NCBI GenBank assembly: GCA_900557255.1
Contig: USSA01000117.1
Location: 1-9,047, forward strand
DNA: 9,047 nt
Direction of reading: 5' to 3'
Source: an uncultured Prevotella sp.
GTDB lineage: Bacteria; Bacteroidota; Bacteroidia; Bacteroidales; Bacteroidaceae
Under the pieces are notes generated by a model, which saw nothing but the letters and a program-made list of their open reading frames with translations, searched no databases and was not told where the DNA came from. Each line of letters opens with the position of its first letter. The stretch's first letter is position 1. Shown here piece after piece: positions 6,433 through 9,047 of the stretch. The translations under genes and the position numbers were made by a program.

Positions 6433-6475
6433 CCAAGGTGGAAACCATTCTCTATTGACCTCCATCTTGGTTTTT
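6433..6475 (+). terminator. Intrinsic terminator, overlapping the 3' end of the phosphoesterase gene
   Basis: CCAAGGTGGA (6433-6442) pairs with TCCATCTTGG (6461-6470) over ten pairs with one G-U. TTTTT (6471-6475) follows. In the plus direction this is a standard terminator. In the minus direction the same hairpin contains the phosphoesterase stop codon (6452-6454) and is followed by a weaker T-rich stretch, so it may serve both strands. Confidence 0.6.
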
Positions 6476-7036
6476 AAGTTCATTAAACTGTGAGACATTG
6501 TAAAACTCCGTAAAAGCACCTCCCTTGCTTTGATTTCCACAAGAATGAGCATGACCAAAGACATGGAAACGAGGTTGAGAGCGATAAACCTCTAACAATA
6601 GCGGACGGCTTCCCCTACCCTCGTCAAGTATGCCTTCCGGTGGAATATGGGTAATCAGGAAGTCCATTTTGGTAGCAGATTGGACATTTTGCTCCTTACT
6701 TTGCAAGCTTCGCATGGATATATTCCCAAAACTTATCCCATCAAACTCAAAGGTGGAGTCATGAAGGAAAACTACTTTTTTAGGTAAAAGCGAAATTGTC
6801 TGCTCTAAGCTGTCTTCCAAGAACAGCTCATGATTACCTGCGACAAAAATATAAAGTTTGGCAGGATGGCTTAACAACCAGGAAAAGAAGTTCTCCATGC
6901 CATCCTTGCCAAAGCCAGACACTACATCGCCAGCACAAAGCAGGATGTCTGCTTCTTCAGGGATATGAAGCCGCTTGTGCATTCCATGAGAGTCAGAGAA
7001 TGCAAAAATCCGATGTTCCTTATAGTTAAATAGCAT
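6452..7036 (-). CDS. Calcineurin-like metallophosphoesterase
   Basis: A 194-aa dinuclear-metal phosphoesterase of the compact type. The ligand motifs occur in order: D-x-H at D15/H17 (SDSHG), GD at 36-37, GNHE at 67-70, TH at 129-130 and GHAH at 161-164. The overall pattern resembles the UPF0046/MPPED-like branch, whose members cleave phosphodiesters; the substrate here cannot be told. There is no signal peptide, so it is cytoplasmic. It is the last gene of a four-gene minus-strand unit and starts 18 bp after the stop of the PLD nuclease gene. Its last codons lie in the terminator hairpin. The set of metal ligands is complete, so it should be active. Confidence 0.9.
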   Translation of the reverse strand: MLFNYKEHRIFAFSDSHGMHKRLHIPEEADILLCAGDVVSGFGKDGMENFFSWLLSHPAKLYIFVAGNHELFLEDSLEQTISLLPKKVVFLHDSTFEFDGISFGNISMRSLQSKEQNVQSATKMDFLITHIPPEGILDEGRGSRPLLLEVYRSQPRFHVFGHAHSCGNQSKGGAFTEFYNVSQFNELKNQDGGQ

Positions 7037-7054
7037 TGATCTAATCTTATAAAG

Positions 7055-7588
7055 TTAATACTTCAATGGTGAATCTGGGCAGAATCTCTTCCGTCCGCAT
7101 TTTTTGCATTGGCTTCCATTCCATACGAAGTCAAACTGGTTGATGGCTTGCTCCACAAAGGAAGGGGCATTGGTCAGGACACCGGCCTCGAAATTTCTGT
7201 TTCTCTCCCCCTTCATGCCGAGGCCTGCACCTGTGAGGTTGGCTGACCCAACATAGGCAGTCTCCAAGTCAAAGATGACCATCTTGAAATGTACCCTTGG
7301 GCACAAGACTCTCTCCAATCGTTTGGCAAGAATCGAATAATCATCAAAGTCCTTGCGGAAATTAGGGCCAGGCTCCTTGGCATGGATTAACCGAACCTCC
7401 ACTCCACGCTCAATTAATCGAGAGATGACTTTGAGAAAGGGAACGGTCATGGAACTGCTTATTACATACAAGTCCTTGATGTCTGCAGTTCCTATCCAAA
7501 GATGATGTTTCACGTTCGCTATCTTGGCGATGACATCAGTATAGTGGGCACCATTGCTTATGTATTTATAATACGTAGTTTCTGACAT
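7055..7588 (-). CDS. Phospholipase D-like nuclease with a single HKD motif
   Basis: This 177-aa protein has one HKD catalytic motif: H100, K102 and D107 in HFKMVIFD, followed by SANLTGAG (115-122) with the conserved Ser and Asn. Single-motif members such as Nuc and BfiI form the active site as homodimers and act on DNA or phosphodiesters, so a dimeric nuclease is the likeliest role; a lipase role is less likely given the size and lack of export signal. The C-terminus carries CKKCGRKRFC (C161, C164, C170), a possible metal-binding or nucleic-acid-binding knob beyond the catalytic domain. The gene follows the 142-aa unknown by 13 bp and precedes the phosphoesterase by 18 bp, which implies one transcript. 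Confidence 0.88.
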   Translation of the reverse strand: MSETTYYKYISNGAHYTDVIAKIANVKHHLWIGTADIKDLYVISSSMTVPFLKVISRLIERGVEVRLIHAKEPGPNFRKDFDDYSILAKRLERVLCPRVHFKMVIFDLETAYVGSANLTGAGLGMKGERNRNFEAGVLTNAPSFVEQAINQFDFVWNGSQCKKCGRKRFCPDSPLKY

Positions 7589-7601
7589 TTTATTTCATTT
7601 T

Positions 7602-8030
7602 TTAAGTGATACGAGACCTGTTTTCTAATTTTTCCTGGAACACTTTATAAACATCAAACCATAAACCATGCATCATGTCAAGCAGCTTGATTTTATCATC
7701 TGAAGATATGGGTAAGCCGGCAATGGCCTCTGGCTCGAAGCTGACGGATGAGACTTCATTTTTTAGCTCTAATAAGAGCATATCCATTCGTTTCTCCAAG
7801 TATTGTTTCAACCAAGAGAGTTCGTCAAAATCACAAGTTGGAATTTTGATGTTTGATACACATTTTTGTTTCTTATCACCTGTCACTGAGTACAAATTCG
7901 CAAACCATATATCGCCAAAGCCAACACTCAAACTGAGTTCTATGCTATATGTCTTTCCCATATAGGAAAAAACAGTCTCACTTTGAGCTTCATCACCTGT
8001 GTCAAAGTCAACCCATTGATTCATCTTCAT
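7602..8030 (-). CDS. Hypothetical protein, 142 aa, not recognised
   Basis: Not recognised. The first half (about 18-60) alternates hydrophobic and polar residues as in beta strands, for example TYSIELSLSVGFGDIWFANLY. The second half (about 70-140) is helical and acidic to mixed, with LLLELKNEV and VFQEKLENR. There is no signal peptide, membrane segment or catalytic motif. The start overlaps the end of the upstream 106-aa gene by 23 bp, a sign of translational coupling and of a shared function. M3 is an alternative start and would shorten the overlap to 17 bp. It lies 13 bp ahead of the PLD nuclease gene. Confidence 0.75.
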   Translation of the reverse strand: MKMNQWVDFDTGDEAQSETVFSYMGKTYSIELSLSVGFGDIWFANLYSVTGDKKQKCVSNIKIPTCDFDELSWLKQYLEKRMDMLLLELKNEVSSVSFEPEAIAGLPISSDDKIKLLDMMHGLWFDVYKVFQEKLENRSRIT

Positions 8031-8328
8031 ATGCTTGAATGATTAACAATAGTTGTTCTTCACTTGTGCCCAATGTCTCCTGTACAAGATCCACCTTTGT
8101 TCTGTCCATAAATGATTGTGACACAGACATAAGTTGAACCAGTTCTCCCATCAGCAAAGGATATTTTACAGAGGTGACGATTCGCATAGACACCTTATTA
8201 TATTTTGCCCAATCCACCAGGGTGTATTGCCTAAAAGATTGGCAGATAGCCTCTGCCCTGCTTTCTCCTTTCATTGGAAAAGAATAGATACGGCGTTTTA
8301 CCGATATTCCGTGTTTAGTTTGTTCCAT
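8008..8328 (-). CDS. Hypothetical protein, 106 aa, first gene of the PLD unit, not recognised
   Basis: A small protein of unknown function and the first gene of the minus-strand unit. The N-terminus is basic (VKRRIYSFPMKG, 10-21). The rest looks helical, with a moderately hydrophobic segment (SVKYPLLMGELVQLM, 53-67) too polar to be a membrane span, and an acidic C-terminus. Size and predicted helical content would fit a small partner or DNA-contacting subunit, but nothing specific is seen. The -7 box TACCTTTG lies about 29 bp upstream, giving a short leader. Its last 23 bp overlap the next gene. Confidence 0.7.
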   Translation of the reverse strand: MEQTKHGISVKRRIYSFPMKGESRAEAICQSFRQYTLVDWAKYNKVSMRIVTSVKYPLLMGELVQLMSVSQSFMDRTKVDLVQETLGTSEEQLLLIIQAYEDESMG

Positions 8329-8356
8329 TATTTCTTATTACTTTACCTCTATGACA

Positions 8357-8364
8357 CAAAGGTA
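8357..8364 (-). promoter_or_regulatory. -7 box for the four-gene minus-strand unit
   Basis: The complement of 8357-8364 is TACCTTTG, an exact TAnnTTTG match, 28 bp ahead of the start codon at 8328. No TTTG is seen at the -33 position, which suggests a promoter that may need an activator or is intrinsically weak. Confidence 0.55.
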
Positions 8365-8389
8365 GTCTGAAAATGGGAAAAATTACTGC

Positions 8390-8428
8390 ACACCTGAAAA
8401 ATATTTTAGGTGTAACAACATTTTACAC
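8390..8428. promoter_or_regulatory. Overlapping inverted repeats between divergent promoters, candidate operator
   Basis: ACACCT (8390-8395) and AGGTGT (8408-8413) flank an A/T-rich centre and form a near-perfect 24-bp dyad. GTGTAA (8410-8415) and TTACAC (8423-8428) form a second dyad sharing the middle arm. The three half-sites lie between the -7 box of the minus-strand unit (8357) and that of the plus-strand small ORF (8439), where a repressor or activator could control both. Confidence 0.5.
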
Positions 8429-8438
8429 AGGAAATATG

Positions 8439-8446
8439 TACCTTTG
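8439..8446 (+). promoter_or_regulatory. -7 box ahead of the 28-codon ORF
   Basis: TACCTTTG is an exact match to TAnnTTTG. It lies 18 bp ahead of the ATG at 8465. No -33 TTTG is present; the TTACAC operator arm lies just upstream. Confidence 0.5.
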
Positions 8447-8464
8447 CCACAAAATAAATATACA

Positions 8465-8551
8465 ATGGAAAAGAAAGAGATAAAGCTACAAATGAAGGAA
8501 AGTATGTTTTTTACCAAATACGACGAAATGATAGAATTCTTGCTAAAATAA
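8465..8551 (+). CDS. Small ORF, 28 aa, function unknown
   Basis: The frame encodes MEKKEIKLQM followed by KESMFFTKYDEMIEFLLK: 28 residues, charged and amphipathic, likely a single helix. It starts 18 bp after an exact -7 box and ends with TAA at 8549-8551, 69 bp before the WYL regulator gene. The repeated alternation of K/E and hydrophobic residues is protein-like. The length gives little statistical support, so it could also be a leader of the regulator mRNA or a chance frame. No homologue is recognised. Confidence 0.4.
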   Translation: MEKKEIKLQMKESMFFTKYDEMIEFLLK

Positions 8552-8587
8552 TTGGCAACTGTGCAACATTATTTCTCACTTTTTCAT

Positions 8588-8595
8588 TATCTTTG
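8588..8595 (+). promoter_or_regulatory. -7 box for the WYL regulator gene
   Basis: TATCTTTG matches TAnnTTTG exactly and lies 25 bp ahead of the ATG at 8621. A -33 TTTG at normal spacing is absent. Confidence 0.55.
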
Positions 8596-8620
8596 TGCCA
8601 AAAATTAAAGGTTATAGAAT

Positions 8621-9047
8621 ATGGCTATCAATCAGTTGAACAAATATGTCTGGCTCGTAGAGACCATTCATCGAGCAAGGAACCGGGGTGGCATCACCCT
8701 GAAGGAGATTCAAAACAGGTGGTTGGACTCTGATCTGAGCGAGGGAACGGAACTTTCTCGCCGTACCTTCATCAATAATCTCCATGCCATCGAGGAACTG
8801 TTTGAGATTAATATCGAATGCGGCAGCGGATTCCGCTATCACATTGAGTATGGTGACTGTTTCGAGGAAGGAAGCGCCAGAAACTGGTTGCTCAACGCCT
8901 TCTCGCTCAATGCCATGGTAGGTAACAGCCGCAAGCTCAAGGAGAGGGTACTCCTGGAAGACATGCCATCGGGCAGGAATTATCTTCAAGACATCATCAA
9001 GGCCATGCGTGACAACCATGCCATCTTCATATCTTACTATAGCTACA
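8621..9047 (+). CDS. WYL-domain transcriptional regulator, N-terminal part (runs off window)
   Basis: At least 142 codons are open to the window edge, starting MAINQLNKYVWLVETI. Residues about 5-70 form a winged helix-turn-helix: GGITLKEIQNRW, then LSRRTFINNLHAIEELF as the recognition and wing region, ending in IECGSGFRYHIE. After a linker (SARNWLLNAFSLNAMV, 85-100), the sequence GRNYLQDIIKAMRDNHAIFISYYSY at 118-142 matches the start of a WYL domain. The Trp-Tyr-Leu core is beyond the window. WYL proteins are ligand-responsive regulators, and several control phage-defence or DNA-damage genes. It is divergent from the PLD/phosphoesterase unit, with inverted repeats between them, so it is the natural candidate regulator. 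The gene is intact as far as visible. Confidence 0.88.
   Translation, partial: MAINQLNKYVWLVETIHRARNRGGITLKEIQNRWLDSDLSEGTELSRRTFINNLHAIEELFEINIECGSGFRYHIEYGDCFEEGSARNWLLNAFSLNAMVGNSRKLKERVLLEDMPSGRNYLQDIIKAMRDNHAIFISYYSY

Larger units (their letters stand above)
6121..6475 (+). ncRNA. Candidate structured non-coding RNA of about 340 nt
   Basis: TAACTTTG at 6121-6128 fits the -7 consensus, although no -33 TTTG was found at the right distance. Transcription from it would begin near 6135. It would pass through a 121-bp imperfect palindrome, then a GTCAACC/GGTTGGC stem (6368-6374/6387-6393, one G-U pair), and end at a strong hairpin plus T-run at 6433-6475. No reading frame longer than about 20 codons with a reasonable start was accepted in this strip. 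It does not resemble tmRNA, RNase P RNA or SRP RNA as far as can be judged by eye. The last 24 bases are antisense to the end of the phosphoesterase gene. Existence of the transcript is inferred from signals only. Confidence 0.4.

Noticed and set aside
8612..9019. Minus-strand 135-codon frame opposite the WYL gene
   Set aside because: The plus strand encodes a clear winged helix-turn-helix and the start of a WYL domain; the opposite frame is its shadow.

Overview
The window looks like chromosome of a Bacteroidota bacterium, most likely Prevotella/Segatella. The base for this is: promoters of the Bacteroidota type (-7 box TAnnTTTG) ahead of most transcription units, absence of Shine-Dalgarno sequences ahead of nearly all genes, AT-rich intergenic DNA, and a gene set (IS110 transposase, fused Memo-AMMECR1 protein, AAA_14/DUF4143 ATPase, WYL regulator) common in that phylum. 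The genus is inferred from overall impression, not from a database search.

Layout. Bases 1 to about 1190 are the right part of an IS110-superfamily insertion sequence: a complete DEDD transposase followed by a non-coding tail rich in stem-loops that is a candidate bridge (seeker) RNA. The left end lies outside the window and the exact right end is not resolved. Bases 1348-1800 (minus) hold an unrecognised 150-aa protein. Bases 1822-4315 (plus) are an AmmeMemoRadiSam locus: a promoter, a Memo+AMMECR1 fusion with an apparent signal peptide, then the radical SAM partner AmrS. AmrS ends early, and the DNA after its stop still reads in frame like a decayed family tail.

Bases 4481-5833 (minus) encode a complete AAA_14/DUF4143 ATPase. 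Its promoter lies inside an array of four 16-bp direct repeats with starts exactly 33 bp apart. A fifth partial copy sits beyond the 3' end of the gene. Bases 5950-6451 have no convincing protein gene but hold a terminator-like hairpin near 6047-6090, an orphan promoter box at 6121, a 121-bp imperfect palindrome at 6139-6259 and an intrinsic terminator at 6433-6475. Together the last three suggest a structured RNA of about 340 nt.

Bases 6452-8328 (minus) are a compact four-gene unit, read from high to low coordinates: two small unrecognised proteins with overlapping ends, a single-HKD phospholipase D-type nuclease with a C-terminal cysteine cluster, and a calcineurin-like metallophosphoesterase. 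A divergent intergenic region with inverted repeats separates this unit from a 28-codon small ORF with its own -7 box and from a WYL-family transcriptional regulator that runs off the window end. Nuclease plus phosphoesterase plus small unknowns beside a WYL regulator is a plausible but unproven defence-type module.

The most unusual items are the candidate IS110 RNA, the phased repeats around the ATPase gene, the palindromic non-coding transcript candidate, and the WYL/PLD/phosphoesterase neighbourhood.
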